A stretch of 64,000 nucleotides of DNA from an uncultured Granulosicoccaceae bacterium (GCA_938007995.1 CALLLW010000008.1:62001-126000), one strand, 5' to 3'. Positions 17,000 through 26,219 are shown, numbered from the stretch's first letter. Numbers and translations are program-made. Notes: generated by a model not told the origin, from the sequence alone.

Positions 17000-17473
17000 A
17001 TGTTTAATATCGTTCTGGTTCATCCACAAATACCACCCAACACAGGCAATATCATCAGGCTCTGTGCAAACAACGGATGCAAATTACACTTAATCGAACC
17101 ACTCGGTTTCGAGCTTGACGAAAAAAGCGTCAGACGCGCCGGCATGGACTATCGCGATCTCGCCTCTGTCAACAAATGGTGCGACTACCAGTCTTTTCTT
17201 GCGTCTATCGGCCCGGCGAACCTGTGGTCTTACTCCAGTAAGTCCACTATCTGGTATTCAGACGTAAGTTATGCAAAAGGTGATTACCTGATGTTCGGCT
17301 CCGAGACCGCAGGGCTGCCCTCAGACATAGCGAGTACGGTAAAAGAAAACAATCGCCTGCACATACCTATGCAGGCAGACTCCAGGAGTCTTAACTTGTC
17401 TAACGCTGTATCAATAGTCAGTTACGAAGCATGGCGCCAACAGGGTTTCAGCCGGGCAATAGATAACTTTTAA
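17000..17473 (+). CDS. trmL: tRNA (cytidine(34)-2'-O)-methyltransferase TrmL
   Basis: This 157-residue SpoU-type methyltransferase has the family start FNIVLVHPQIPPNTGNIIRL, the central GMDYRDLA, the SAM-knot motif LMFGSETAGLP and the closing SLNLSNAVSIVSYEAWRQ. It methylates the wobble ribose of tRNA-Leu (and cmo5U/C34 species). It converges with gpsA, separated by only 8 nt; in E. coli trmL also lies close to gpsA, so this is a conserved neighbourhood with cysE missing. Confidence 0.95.
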   Translation: MFNIVLVHPQIPPNTGNIIRLCANNGCKLHLIEPLGFELDEKSVRRAGMDYRDLASVNKWCDYQSFLASIGPANLWSYSSKSTIWYSDVSYAKGDYLMFGSETAGLPSDIASTVKENNRLHIPMQADSRSLNLSNAVSIVSYEAWRQQGFSRAIDNF

Positions 17474-17481
17474 TATCTGCT

Positions 17482-18486
17482 TTACTCAGGCTTTGCCGGA
17501 CGACTGAGTAACGCTGTCACCGCAGCTGTTGGCGTTACCTCGGCATTAATAACATGATGAACCTGCTCGACGATTGGCATACTGACCTGATGCTTCTGTG
17601 CGAGCTGAAGCGCCACCCGTGTAGCAACCACACCTTCAACCGACTGACCGATTTGCGCCAGTGCCTCAGAAGCGGTTTGCCCCTGGCCGAGCGCCAGACC
17701 AAAGCGACGATTGCGAGACTGATCATCGGTACAGGTAAGGATTAAGTCCCCGACTCCAGATAGCCCCATCAAAGTTTCCACACTGATACCAAGCACTTCA
17801 CCAAGACGCATCAGCTCCGCCAGACCACGCGTGATCACTGCCACTCTGGCATTGGCACCGAACTGTAAACCGTCAGAGATACCTGCAGCGATGGCATAGA
17901 TATTTTTGAAAGCACCACCCATCTGAACACCGCGGATGTCTTCACTCAAATACGCTCTAAACAATGCGCTATGCAACAGCTTAACAACATCACCGGCGTA
18001 GTCTTTTGAGTTTGCAGCTACAGTGATCGCGGTTGGCATACCACAGGCCAGCTCTTTGGCAAACGTAGGGCCCGATATAACCGCATGCCGCCGCTCGGTG
18101 CCAAGCTTCTGCACCACCACATCACTGAGAAATCGGCCTGATTCAACATCAAGACCTTTGCAAGCCCAGAAAACCCCGCAGGATGGACTGCTGAAGCGGT
18201 GGATATTCTCAACGGTAGTGCCAAAGTGCTGGCTGGGCAAGGCAATCAACACGTGATCTGCATTTGCCAGTGCAAGCTGCAGATCGCTCTCGCATTGTAT
18301 TGCCGTATCCAGAGACACACCAGGCAGATACTTTTTATTTTCACCCTCAGCGCTGATGCGCTGCAGCAGCTCTGCATCCCGAGCCCACAAAACAACTGGC
18401 AACCCGTTGCCGGCAATATGTTGGGCCAGAGCAGTACCAAAGCTGCCGGCACCCAAAACAGTCACACGCTGCTTGTTGCTGGTCAC
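17482..18486 (-). CDS. gpsA: Glycerol-3-phosphate dehydrogenase [NAD(P)+]
   Basis: The 334-residue enzyme has the nucleotide-binding VTVLGAGSFGTALAQHIA at the start, the substrate-binding CKGLDVESG, SGPTFAKE with the catalytic-site lysine, GGAFKNIYAIAAGISDG and RGLAELMRLG. It makes sn-glycerol 3-phosphate for phospholipid synthesis in the cytoplasm. It lies 28 nt downstream of secB in the order grxC-secB-gpsA known from enterobacteria. Length and motifs are all normal. Confidence 0.96.
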   Translation of the reverse strand: MTSNKQRVTVLGAGSFGTALAQHIAGNGLPVVLWARDAELLQRISAEGENKKYLPGVSLDTAIQCESDLQLALANADHVLIALPSQHFGTTVENIHRFSSPSCGVFWACKGLDVESGRFLSDVVVQKLGTERRHAVISGPTFAKELACGMPTAITVAANSKDYAGDVVKLLHSALFRAYLSEDIRGVQMGGAFKNIYAIAAGISDGLQFGANARVAVITRGLAELMRLGEVLGISVETLMGLSGVGDLILTCTDDQSRNRRFGLALGQGQTASEALAQIGQSVEGVVATRVALQLAQKHQVSMPIVEQVHHVINAEVTPTAAVTALLSRPAKPE

Positions 18487-18514
18487 ACGCTTGTCTTAAA
18501 GAAAATGTCGAACG

Positions 18515-19024
18515 CTATTGCTGTGTTTCCGGTGCAGGTGCATTCTGTTTGCTGGATGCCAGATGCTGTGCGTACAAAGCATCAAAGTTGATCGGGTCGA
18601 GAAGCAACTGTGGAAAGCCCCCTTTGACAGCAAGATCACAAACAACTTCACGCACAAATGGAAACAATACACTTGGCGCATAACTGCCTAACAGGTGAGC
18701 CAGCTCCTGCTGCTTGAAGCCTGAAATTGAAAACAACCCTGACTGCTGCACTTCAGCCAGATAAGCAGGCTTCTCATGCAACTCAACTGTCACTGTGAGC
18801 ATCAGGGTGCACTCGTAGATGTCATCTTTGATGTTTTTGTTTTCTGTGTTGAGCTGTATTTTTACCTCTGGCTTCCACTGTGATTGCTCGGTAAAAATCT
18901 CTGTCGAGCGAGGCGTTTCAAATGAAACGTCTTTTATGTAGACTTTTTGCACGCGAAATATTTGCTTTTCGCCCTTATTTTCGCCTGCCTGCTGTGCTGC
19001 TGCAGCGTCTTTTTCTTCAGCCAT
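18515..19024 (-). CDS. secB: Protein-export chaperone SecB
   Basis: The 169-residue protein shows SecB signatures: FRVQKVYIKDVSFETP near the N-terminus, LNTENKNIKDDIYECTLMLTV, QQSGLFSISGF and ASYAPSVLFPFVREVVCDLA-like LGSYAPSVLFPFVRE, then GGFPQLLLDPINFDALY. It forms a tetramer that keeps preproteins unfolded and hands them to SecA. It sits between grxC and gpsA, as in E. coli. The start ATG is followed by an acidic/Ala-rich tail common in this family. Confidence 0.95.
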   Translation of the reverse strand: MAEEKDAAAAQQAGENKGEKQIFRVQKVYIKDVSFETPRSTEIFTEQSQWKPEVKIQLNTENKNIKDDIYECTLMLTVTVELHEKPAYLAEVQQSGLFSISGFKQQELAHLLGSYAPSVLFPFVREVVCDLAVKGGFPQLLLDPINFDALYAQHLASSKQNAPAPETQQ

Positions 19025-19318
19025 GATCGCTTCCCGTGTGTTTCTGTGTGTGCACAGATCTGTTACGAATAAAATAGGAGATGATGGCGCAGACAGTCAA
19101 AGCAAACTGACCGAGCACCTCACGCTAACCGTGTAGTGTAGTCCAATCCACTGACACGATGAGCTTACCCAGACGATAGAATTCCAGCACCGAACACCAA
19201 CCTGCGCAGGGCCTGATTAGAACTGATGCCAATCGTTCGGGCCACAGACTGGATAGTCTTCCCTGGTTACCACTCTGGTCAACGCTGTGGCCACCAGTCT
19301 GGCAGCCACCCGTGAGGG
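19025..19318 (-). other. grxC-secB intergenic region with overlapping palindromes
   Basis: This 294-bp gap has no supported gene. Near the grxC stop GGCCACAG (19240-19247) pairs with CTGTGGCC (19285-19292), and the overlapping CAGACTGG (19245-19252) pairs with CCAGTCTG (19294-19301). These could be a terminator for grxC or a protein site. A secB promoter is expected nearer 19025-19100 but I cannot point to a convincing one. Confidence 0.4.
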
Positions 19319-19573
19319 TTAGCCAGCTAACAGCTCATCAAGCTTGCCATTGGAGTCGAGCTCACTGAGGTCGTCAAAACCGCCAACATGGTGATCACCG
19401 ATGAAGATCTGCGGCACTGTACGCCGACCGCTGCGATCCATCATTTCCTGACGCTTCTCAGAGTCGAAATCAACTGCGATTGTTTGGTACTCAACGCCTC
19501 TCGCATCCAGTAATTTCTTTGCCGCACGGCAAAAGCCACACAGTCTGGTAGAGTACACGACGACTTCATTCAT
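19319..19573 (-). CDS. grxC: Glutaredoxin 3 (GrxC)
   Basis: The 84-residue protein is a classic small glutaredoxin. It has the redox-active LCGFCRAAKKLL; the Cys-Gly-Phe-Cys pair replaces the more usual Cys-Pro-Tyr-Cys, so the active-site proline is lost. The cis-proline TVPQIFIGDHHVGGFDDL motif is intact for glutathione binding. It reduces disulfides and glutathionylated proteins in the cytoplasm. It lies between the rhodanese and secB genes, as in enterobacteria. Confidence 0.93.
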   Translation of the reverse strand: MNEVVVYSTRLCGFCRAAKKLLDARGVEYQTIAVDFDSEKRQEMMDRSGRRTVPQIFIGDHHVGGFDDLSELDSNGKLDELLAG

Positions 19574-19639
19574 CAGTTTTACGGTTCCGGTTCTTGGGAC
19601 AAATAATGCGCACAGGGGTTGATTACAACCGCTGGCAAA

Positions 19640-20068
19640 TCAGGTTTTTGAAGACAAAGGCAAACCGGCTTTTTCCCAGGCAGCGGCACCGCCCTGCAAA
19701 TTATAAACAGAATTAAAATCAGCTTTGCGCAATTTGCCAGCAGCGCCAGCAGAGCGTGAACCACTGGCGCAGTACACAATCACCGGTTTGTCTTTGTATT
19801 TATCGAGTTCGACCATGCGCTTGGCAAAATTACTCATTGGGATATGTAAATTTCCGAGAATATGTCCGACTTTGTATTCTGATTCCTCACGGATATCGAC
19901 AAAAACCGCATCCTCATTATTTTGCAGCCGGGTGGCTTCCATCGGGCTGATCAATTTGACTCCTGAAAAAACACGTTGATACTCAAAGAAAACAATCATG
20001 CCAATGACCAGAGCCAATGCTGCGAACAGAATCGGGTGATTACCAACAAACTCAATGAAACGGGCCAT
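19640..20068 (-). CDS. Membrane-anchored rhodanese-like protein (YibN family)
   Basis: From the ATG at 20068 the protein is 142 residues. An N-terminal membrane helix (about 10-30, HPILFAALALVIGMIVFFEY) precedes a rhodanese domain with MEATRLQN, AVFVDIREESEYKVGHI and the active-site loop VYCASGSRSAGAA, whose cysteine is catalytic. A longer frame reaches 20224, but the extra part lacks the membrane-helix start seen in YibN. It probably handles sulfane sulfur at the inner membrane. The order yibN-grxC-secB-gpsA supports the call. Confidence 0.88.
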   Translation of the reverse strand: MARFIEFVGNHPILFAALALVIGMIVFFEYQRVFSGVKLISPMEATRLQNNEDAVFVDIREESEYKVGHILGNLHIPMSNFAKRMVELDKYKDKPVIVYCASGSRSAGAAGKLRKADFNSVYNLQGGAAAWEKAGLPLSSKT

Positions 20069-20401
20069 AGGATTCAAACCAGGGTTGCTGCGGAATATAG
20101 ATATTTGACGGGCAAACGCACGACGGCAGTCGCTACAATTCAACTGGCCGCCGACCTGGGCAAGTTTAACCGAATACCGACCTGCAAATCGATGTGGAAA
20201 GCCAAAAATCGCACCGGCAACCATCCTGTGTAATGCTTCTGATTACCAGCCCAGATTCCGACAATACCCACTACACTCTATGAGGCAACGCCGTGCTAAC
20301 AGGGCTCAGGCATTTTAGCCCGCAGGCCCACAGGACTGCACATTCATTCACCGCGGCCTTTCACTGCGGCGAGAGCTGACATACATTAAGAGAACCCGGC
20401 A
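20069..20401. other. Divergent intergenic region, rhodanese / antiporter
   Basis: This 333-bp region separates the divergent rhodanese and antiporter genes. I see no gene. A short GC hairpin (CCGC ... GCGG) lies near 20351-20370, and an AAGAG site precedes the antiporter TTG start. Promoters for both directions must lie here but no strong -35/-10 pair stands out. Confidence 0.35.
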
Positions 20402-21571
20402 TTGGGCGGCGAATCGATCCTCTACACCATCTTTCTGATTTTTACCGGTGCCGCAATCCTTGCGACCGTTGCCCTGTACGCAAGACAGTCACTACTCGTT
20501 GCCTACATCGCGCTTGGCCTGATTGCCGGCCCACATGTGACGGGACTGGTGGCGGATCCCGCACTGGTCGCAGACATTGCCAACGTCGGTATCATTTTTC
20601 TGCTGTTTCTGCTTGGCCTCAACCTCGAACCCGATGATCTGAAACATCTGCTGCGAGAAGCGACTGTTGTTACCATCTTGAGCTGCCTGACTTTTGCCAT
20701 GACCGGTTTTGTTATTGCCATGGCATTTGGCTTTTCTCCGGTCGACAGTATGGTCATCGGCACCGCCATGATGTTTTCCTCAACCATCGTTGGTCTCAAA
20801 TTGCTCCCTACCAGCGCCCTGCATCATCAGCGCATGGGGGAAATCATTGTCAGTATTCTTTTACTGCAAGACATCATCGCTGTGATCGCGTTGCTGTTGC
20901 TTGATGAATTAGGCAGTGACAGTGCCGCTCTGCTACAGGTACTGGGGATGTTGATCCTGCTGCCAACCATTGCCGCTACCGCCTACTTTATCTCGAAGTA
21001 TGTTTTATCAAAGCTATTTCAAAAGTTTGATCAGATCAGCGAATACATATTTCTGGCGACGGTGGGGTGGTGCCTGGGAATTGCAGAACTTGCACATGCG
21101 GTTGGATTGTCTCACGAGATCGGTGCATTTATCGCCGGGGTGTCGCTGGCTGCTAATCCGATTGCGCGCTATATCGCAGAAAGCCTGAAACCGTTGCGAG
21201 ACTTTTTTCTGATTATGTTCTTTTTCGGTCTCGGTGCCGGCTTTGATATCACCGCAGTTGGCGGCGTTATTTTTCCCGCACTGACGCTGGCACTGGCAGC
21301 ATTGCTGATGAAACCGGTTATTTTTAAACTGCTGTTAAGACGAGAAAAAGAAAAGGCCGGGATGTCCGGAGAGATCGGCGTACGACTTGGTCAGATCAGT
21401 GAGTTTTCGCTGCTGGTGGCAGTGGTTGCAGTCAGTTCGGGCATTTTATCAGAGGCCGCCTCAATGACCGTGCAGACTGCAACACTGATTACGTTTATCG
21501 TGTCTTCATACTGGATAGTGATGCGCTACCCCACACCCATCGCGGTTGACGACAGATTACGACGAGACTGA
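20402..21571 (+). CDS. Cation:proton antiporter (CPA2/Kef-like membrane domain)
   Basis: The 389-residue protein is almost wholly membrane-embedded with about 12 hydrophobic segments and no C-terminal TrkA domain. Typical CPA2 stretches are LIAGPHVTGLV, IIFLLFLLGLNLEPDDL, MMFSSTIVGLKLLP, ILLLQDIIAVIALLLL (with the conserved QD) and EIGAFIAGVSLA. It should exchange Na+ or K+ for protons at the inner membrane. The start is a TTG with an AAGAG site about 9 nt upstream. A GCTG microsatellite follows 16 nt after the stop. Confidence 0.82.
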   Translation: MGGESILYTIFLIFTGAAILATVALYARQSLLVAYIALGLIAGPHVTGLVADPALVADIANVGIIFLLFLLGLNLEPDDLKHLLREATVVTILSCLTFAMTGFVIAMAFGFSPVDSMVIGTAMMFSSTIVGLKLLPTSALHHQRMGEIIVSILLLQDIIAVIALLLLDELGSDSAALLQVLGMLILLPTIAATAYFISKYVLSKLFQKFDQISEYIFLATVGWCLGIAELAHAVGLSHEIGAFIAGVSLAANPIARYIAESLKPLRDFFLIMFFFGLGAGFDITAVGGVIFPALTLALAALLMKPVIFKLLLRREKEKAGMSGEIGVRLGQISEFSLLVAVVAVSSGILSEAASMTVQTATLITFIVSSYWIVMRYPTPIAVDDRLRRD

Positions 21572-21586
21572 CGAGCCAACCAACAA

Positions 21587-21609
21587 GCTGGCTGGCTGGC
21601 TGGCTGGCT
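21587..21609. repeat. (GCTG)5 tetranucleotide repeat
   Basis: Five tandem GCTG units plus GCT lie between the converging antiporter and cytochrome genes, 16 nt after the antiporter stop. They are outside both reading frames. Confidence 0.9.
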
Positions 21610-21637
21610 TTACCAGTAAAAGCAAAAGCAACTGCCC

Positions 21638-22711
21638 TTACTTACTAAGCATGTACTCAACAGCCAGACGCATTTGCTCATCATTCAGATTGGTTCCACC
21701 ACGCGGTGGCATCACACCAATACCGTTAATGGAGCTGGCTACCAGCGCATCAATACCTTTGGCAATCCGCGGCGCCCAGGCTTCTTTATCGCCCAGCTTT
21801 GGCGCGTTAGCCACACCGGCGATGTGACAGGCCGAACAGGCACCATCGACTACCTGCTTTACCTCTGCAGGAATTTCCGCCGGGGATGCCTGGGCGACAG
21901 CAGACTGGGTGACAGCAGCTTGGGCGACAGCACCCTGATCGACCGACTCGGTCGTCGCCGTCGGAGCTGCTGCAGCATCGGCCTCAGTGGCAGCCGAATC
22001 GGTTGCTGCCGGCTCAGATTCAGTCATTGCAGCAGACGCCTCACCTGTTGCGTTGGCTATCATCAATTCTACCGCTTGCCTTATCTCATCATCGCTCAGG
22101 CTTGACTCGGCTCTGGCGGGCATAGCCCCTTTGCCGTTTATAACACTCGCAGTCAAAGTGTCAATGCCTTTTTCTGCTAACGCAGACCAGGCAGCTGCAT
22201 CATCTGTTGTTGCGGCACCATTCAGTCCGTTGACATGACAGCCGGCACAGTTGGTCGCCACAACCGCTTTGACTTTCGTTGACACTGAAGACGTGTCTGC
22301 CGACGCCACGCTGGCTGCAGCAGCAGCGGCAGTACCATCGGCTTCTGCAGTGGCATCGCTGGCAGCGGCTTCATCTTCGGCCTGCGCAGCTTCGGCTGCC
22401 GTGTCTTCAGGTGCTGCAGCCTGATCATCTGCGGCTTCATCAGTACCGGTCGCATCTGATTCTGATTGTGCGGCAGTCTCGGCTTCAGTCTCAGCTTCAG
22501 TCTCCGCTTCAGGCGCGGCTTCAACAACTTCTGCAACCCTGGACCGACCCACAGGCTCGATCGACTTTATTGTTGCTTCAACTGCCAGCGGATCCTCAGC
22601 ACTGTCAGGTGCCAGAATATTTGCCACAAACAATAAAAAGAACGTTAACAATACAAGTGCGCCCAGAACAAAAATGAACGGCTTATAGAAATCAGAGCCA
22701 CTGTGACTCAT
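21638..22711 (-). CDS. Membrane-anchored two-haem cytochrome c5-like protein
   Basis: The protein has about 357 residues, one N-terminal membrane helix (KPFIFVLGALVLLTFFLLFVA), a roughly 100-residue Ala/Glu/Asp/Thr-rich linker, and two cytochrome c domains with haem sites CAGCH and CSACH. Each is followed by an axial-ligand region (GKGAMPARA, GIGVMPPRGG). The two domains share SSINGxGxMP-type segments, so they arose by duplication. I chose the ATG at 22711 because GGAG lies 6 nt upstream; a TTG four codons earlier is not needed. It probably shuttles electrons in the periplasm to an oxidase. Confidence 0.87.
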   Translation of the reverse strand: MSHSGSDFYKPFIFVLGALVLLTFFLLFVANILAPDSAEDPLAVEATIKSIEPVGRSRVAEVVEAAPEAETEAETEAETAAQSESDATGTDEAADDQAAAPEDTAAEAAQAEDEAAASDATAEADGTAAAAAASVASADTSSVSTKVKAVVATNCAGCHVNGLNGAATTDDAAAWSALAEKGIDTLTASVINGKGAMPARAESSLSDDEIRQAVELMIANATGEASAAMTESEPAATDSAATEADAAAAPTATTESVDQGAVAQAAVTQSAVAQASPAEIPAEVKQVVDGACSACHIAGVANAPKLGDKEAWAPRIAKGIDALVASSINGIGVMPPRGGTNLNDEQMRLAVEYMLSK

Positions 22712-22966
22712 GTGTTTCTCCAAAAGATTAGAAAGATAGAAACTTGTTCATCAGCTTGCAGCGAACGACGTGCCAAGCTGACATCGGCTACAAGGCCAAG
22801 GCTACGGCCCAACACCTTGCAGCGATAAATTGGTTAACTGCAGTCAATTGACTCACACGCACCAGCCGTGTGTAATATTAGCAAACCTCAGCGATCCACA
22901 ACAGGCTCTCACATTGTACCCGGCGTATAACGCGGCAGGGTCGAATTCAGTCCGCCAGTGTTGGCG

Positions 22967-23000
22967 TTCAACTGTTAGCGGTCAACTGTTAGCGGTCAAC
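22967..23000. repeat. 14-bp tandem duplication across the DUF4197 stop codon
   Basis: TTCAACTGTTAGCG (22967-22980) is followed by GTCAACTGTTAGCG (22981-22994) and a partial third GTCAAC. The stop codon of the DUF4197 gene (22989-22991) lies inside the second copy. Confidence 0.85.
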
Positions 23001-23726
23001 ACTGCCAAACACGCGTTGCAGCAGTTCGGTCGTGCGTTTTACCGGATTGTTGCGAATGGCTTTTTCTTCCTCAGCCATGTACAGCCAGATGCCATCCATG
23101 CCCTTGTCCAACACATACGCGGTCAAATCGACATCAACCGGTGGAGCAAAAGGAATCTGTCGGTAACTCGTCAGTATCTGACGAAAGCCTCTCACTGCCC
23201 CGACCTCGGATAAGCTGTTGTCAATGATGGGGCGCATCGCATCACTCAACGCTCCACCCATGGTGCGTTCAAAGAAGCGCGTGGCCGCATCGTCAGGACC
23301 CTGCAAAATTCCCCGAGCATCTTCAACAGTCATCTGCCGGATGGCGTTACCGAATAGGGTGCGTGCTTGTGGCACAGCTTGTTCAGCCGCCAGATTGAGT
23401 CGGTTTTCCAGCGAATCAAAGCTGCCGGCGAGCCCAACGTTTGCCGCCACTTCGCGCGCTCTGTTCAGCGCGGTGGGCAGTGGGATGCGTATTTTTGGAT
23501 CCGCATTGAAACCATCCTGCTGTCCAAGCTGACTGACTACCTCACCGGAACTCACTACCAGTGCCTGCTTCAAGCCGGCAGAAATATCTGCAATCGACAG
23601 TGCGCCTGTCGGCTGACCAATTGCCTGACCGACAATTTCTTCAAGACCGCCAATCAGCTCTGATTGATTGGCGCAACCGCCAACAGTGAAAACACACAGC
23701 ACCAATGTAAGCCTTATCAACTTCAC
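22989..23726 (-). CDS. DUF4197 family lipoprotein
   Basis: The 245-residue protein starts with a lipoprotein signal ending TVGGCANQ. The mature part has DUF4197 features: DISAGLKQALVVSSGEVVSQLG, IRIPLPTALNRAREVA, FGNAIRQMTVEDARGILQGP, ATRFFERTMGGAL and VDLTAYVLDKGMDGIWLYMAEEE. The function of this periplasmic family is unknown. It appears to be a single-gene unit on the minus strand, with a 590-bp gap upstream. A short tandem duplication covers its stop codon. Confidence 0.9.
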   Translation of the reverse strand: MKLIRLTLVLCVFTVGGCANQSELIGGLEEIVGQAIGQPTGALSIADISAGLKQALVVSSGEVVSQLGQQDGFNADPKIRIPLPTALNRAREVAANVGLAGSFDSLENRLNLAAEQAVPQARTLFGNAIRQMTVEDARGILQGPDDAATRFFERTMGGALSDAMRPIIDNSLSEVGAVRGFRQILTSYRQIPFAPPVDVDLTAYVLDKGMDGIWLYMAEEEKAIRNNPVKRTTELLQRVFGSVDR

Positions 23727-24317
23727 TTTACATCCTCAAATTAGTTTCGCAGCGCACTGCTTGCAGCCGACAGCATCGTTCAACTGTGTGGAAGCGCTTG
23801 CGATCGATGTTCAGAATCCATCTTCCGATTCACACCCCGGACCTGATTAGACCCGACGCCCCGCAGCAGTACTTTGCCTGCCCCACAGCATTGTATCTCA
23901 TCAGTGCGTTCATGGCGTGCTTTCAGCACAGCGCACCACCCGTTTTTTAATCCGCAGGAATTGGGCCGACATCACATGCCGGTGGGTTACATATTGCAAC
24001 TGGCAACGGTTAGTCAGCGGTAGAAAGCATGGTTGAAATTTTCACCTGACTGATTTCAAACAACCCTGGTGGCAGTAAACATCACCAAACAACACCGCAA
24101 TGTTCATTGATGAGGACCACTTCAATAGTGTATTGCCAACCACGCCACATTCCACGGTAATGACTGTTGGCTATTGGTTCGCTTGTTGCTGATTTGCACT
24201 GTCTGTTGTCACTTGCCTGTATAGACGCAATAAAGCAAAGCAATGGAAACCGGGCAATCAAACCGAGGATAGAAAAATTATTGTATTCACCCAATCACTC
24301 GGACCAGAGGCTCATGC
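23727..24317. other. 591-bp intergenic region before the GAF-HlyD operon
   Basis: Between the divergent DUF4197 and GAF-HlyD genes I see no supported gene, tRNA or small ORF with a ribosome site. The right part (about 24150-24300) is the leader of the plus-strand operon; CAGAGG at 24305-24310 is its ribosome site. The length suggests regulation, but I cannot identify an operator. Confidence 0.35.
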
Positions 24318-26216
24318 ATGAACGCTGCGGCAGAACACGTTTCCACAGAGACCACCGAAGGCGTGCAACCGACGAACGCAGGCATCTTGCACACAGCACA
24401 CTCAGACGAGTGCAGCAACGATGAAGTTAATAGCGTCAGTGCCAGCGGCCTGAATGCCGAGCTGGCTGGCAAATGGCTCACCTGGCAGTGCAAAATGATT
24501 GCAGACGTAATCACGGGCGCTGTGTATGACACCAACGGCAATACGCTAACACTGCAACCGGTCAATGGCGCAGGCGCTGATAGGCTGGCAGCGGCAAGCC
24601 TGCAGGTAATTGAGAACGATAAACCGGTTATCACCACCGAGATTACCTACGGCAATACCAACGGGCGTCTGGGTGACATCATTGCAACCCCGATAAAAGA
24701 AGGTAAGAAGACAATTGGGTATGTAGCCCTGTTAATGACACCGCGCCCTCAGTCTCGCCAGAATGTCGTACTGCAGCTACTGCAGTGGGGTGGCTACTGG
24801 CTCGAGTCTCTGTGTCAGTTGTCGGATGGAATCCAGATTGAATCCGGCGCTTTTACCCAGTCACTGATGGCATCGGTATTAAAGCATGACAACTCACACA
24901 AAGCCTGTATGGAGGTTGCAGCACGCATCTCTGACAGACTGAACTGCGATCGAGTGACTCTTGGTTTACGCAACGGCATGATCGTTAGGGTTGAATGCAT
25001 TGCACATCTGGCAAGCTTCGATGAACGCACACAGCTGATTCGTCGAATCGAGGCCTCTATGGAAGAGAGTATCGATCAAAAAAGAGTGGTCACACTACCG
25101 GTACTTGCGCATCACACTAACGAGCCAGAATCGGTAATAACCACATCACATCGTGAGCTGCAGGAAACTGAAAGCAAAAACTCCAGCATCGCTACCTTCC
25201 CGCTGCAGGGCGCAGAAATCTTCGGCGCAATAACACTTGAAAGAACAGCCTCTACACCATTCGACAAAGATACAGTCGCCTGGTGTGAGTCAGTGCTGTC
25301 AGCAATAGCACCGGTAATAGAGTTAAAAAGATTCGAAGAGCGTTCTATCTTCAGCAAGCTACGCGACTCGCTACGCAAAAGTTGTCAAAGTCTGGTAGGA
25401 CCAAAGTACCTTAAGTTAAAAATTGCTGCGGTGCTGGCTGCAGCAACAATGATAGTCGCGAGCATTATGCCAGGCAATCACATCGTCACAGCACCGGCAG
25501 TGATTGAAGGTGCACAAGCACAGATCGTCGCTGCACCGATAGCAGGGTTTATCAAATCGTCTGAAGTTCGCGCAGGGGACAAAATCACAACGGGACAAGT
25601 CATAGCGACCCTCGACGATAGAACACTTCAGCTGGAACTGCAGAAGTGGCAGGGAGAGAAAAATAAAGTCGAGAAAGCCTATCAGGAAGCACTGGCCACC
25701 AAAGCTCGAACAGAACTGAGCATCCTGCGCGCCAGATCAGAACAAATAGAAGCTGAATACGCCCTTGCCAGTGAACGCCTTGAAAAAACAACATTGAAAG
25801 CGCCGTTTGACGGCTACATCACCAGTGGTGATCTAAGCCAGTCACTTGGAGCACCGGTTGAAATCGGTGATGTCCTGTTTGAGATCGCACCTTCGGAAGA
25901 ATACAAAGTAATAATAAAAGTAGATGAGCGCGATATGGCCGGTTTGAACAACGACAAAAGCGGCAATGTCGTCATAGCCGCAATGCCGGGCGATGCCATT
26001 CCGTTTGGCGTTGATCAAATTGTGCCACTGGCGATTTCCGGTGAGGGTAACAGCTACTTTCGTGTCGAAGCCTCTATTGATGATACCGCGAAGGAATTGC
26101 GACCCGGTATGGAGGGTGTGGCACGGATTGAAATAGGGCAACGCAAACTACTTTGGATCTGGACACATAAACTGACCGACAGAGTTCGTCTCTGGCTATG
26201 GTCAATCGGTTGGTAG
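24318..26216 (+). CDS. GAF-domain / HlyD-type membrane-fusion protein
   Basis: The 632-residue protein begins with two GAF-like sensory modules (about 45-185 and 190-350; e.g. LNCDRVTLGLRNGMIV). One membrane helix follows (366-387, IAAVLAAATMIVASIMPG). After it comes an HlyD-type region: lipoyl half AAPIAGFIKSSEVRAGDKI, a helical hairpin, the second lipoyl half LKAPFDGYITSGDLSQS, and a beta barrel (YKVIIKVDERDMAGL). The GAF part would be cytoplasmic and the adaptor part periplasmic. The ATG has CAGAGG 7 nt upstream. The next gene starts 3 nt after the stop, so the two are surely co-translated. The substrate is unknown. Confidence 0.8.
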   Translation: MNAAAEHVSTETTEGVQPTNAGILHTAHSDECSNDEVNSVSASGLNAELAGKWLTWQCKMIADVITGAVYDTNGNTLTLQPVNGAGADRLAAASLQVIENDKPVITTEITYGNTNGRLGDIIATPIKEGKKTIGYVALLMTPRPQSRQNVVLQLLQWGGYWLESLCQLSDGIQIESGAFTQSLMASVLKHDNSHKACMEVAARISDRLNCDRVTLGLRNGMIVRVECIAHLASFDERTQLIRRIEASMEESIDQKRVVTLPVLAHHTNEPESVITTSHRELQETESKNSSIATFPLQGAEIFGAITLERTASTPFDKDTVAWCESVLSAIAPVIELKRFEERSIFSKLRDSLRKSCQSLVGPKYLKLKIAAVLAAATMIVASIMPGNHIVTAPAVIEGAQAQIVAAPIAGFIKSSEVRAGDKITTGQVIATLDDRTLQLELQKWQGEKNKVEKAYQEALATKARTELSILRARSEQIEAEYALASERLEKTTLKAPFDGYITSGDLSQSLGAPVEIGDVLFEIAPSEEYKVIIKVDERDMAGLNNDKSGNVVIAAMPGDAIPFGVDQIVPLAISGEGNSYFRVEASIDDTAKELRPGMEGVARIEIGQRKLLWIWTHKLTDRVRLWLWSIGW

Positions 26217-26219
26217 CAG

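Noticed and set aside
21587-21609. GCTG repeat as a phase-variation switch
   Set aside because: It lies outside both neighbouring reading frames and after the antiporter stop, so slippage would not change a protein.
21674-22536. Plus- and minus-strand frames within the cytochrome linker (Arg/Gly- or Lys/Leu/Pro-rich)
   Set aside because: They come from the GC-rich Ala/Glu linker read in other frames; haem motifs fix the real frame.
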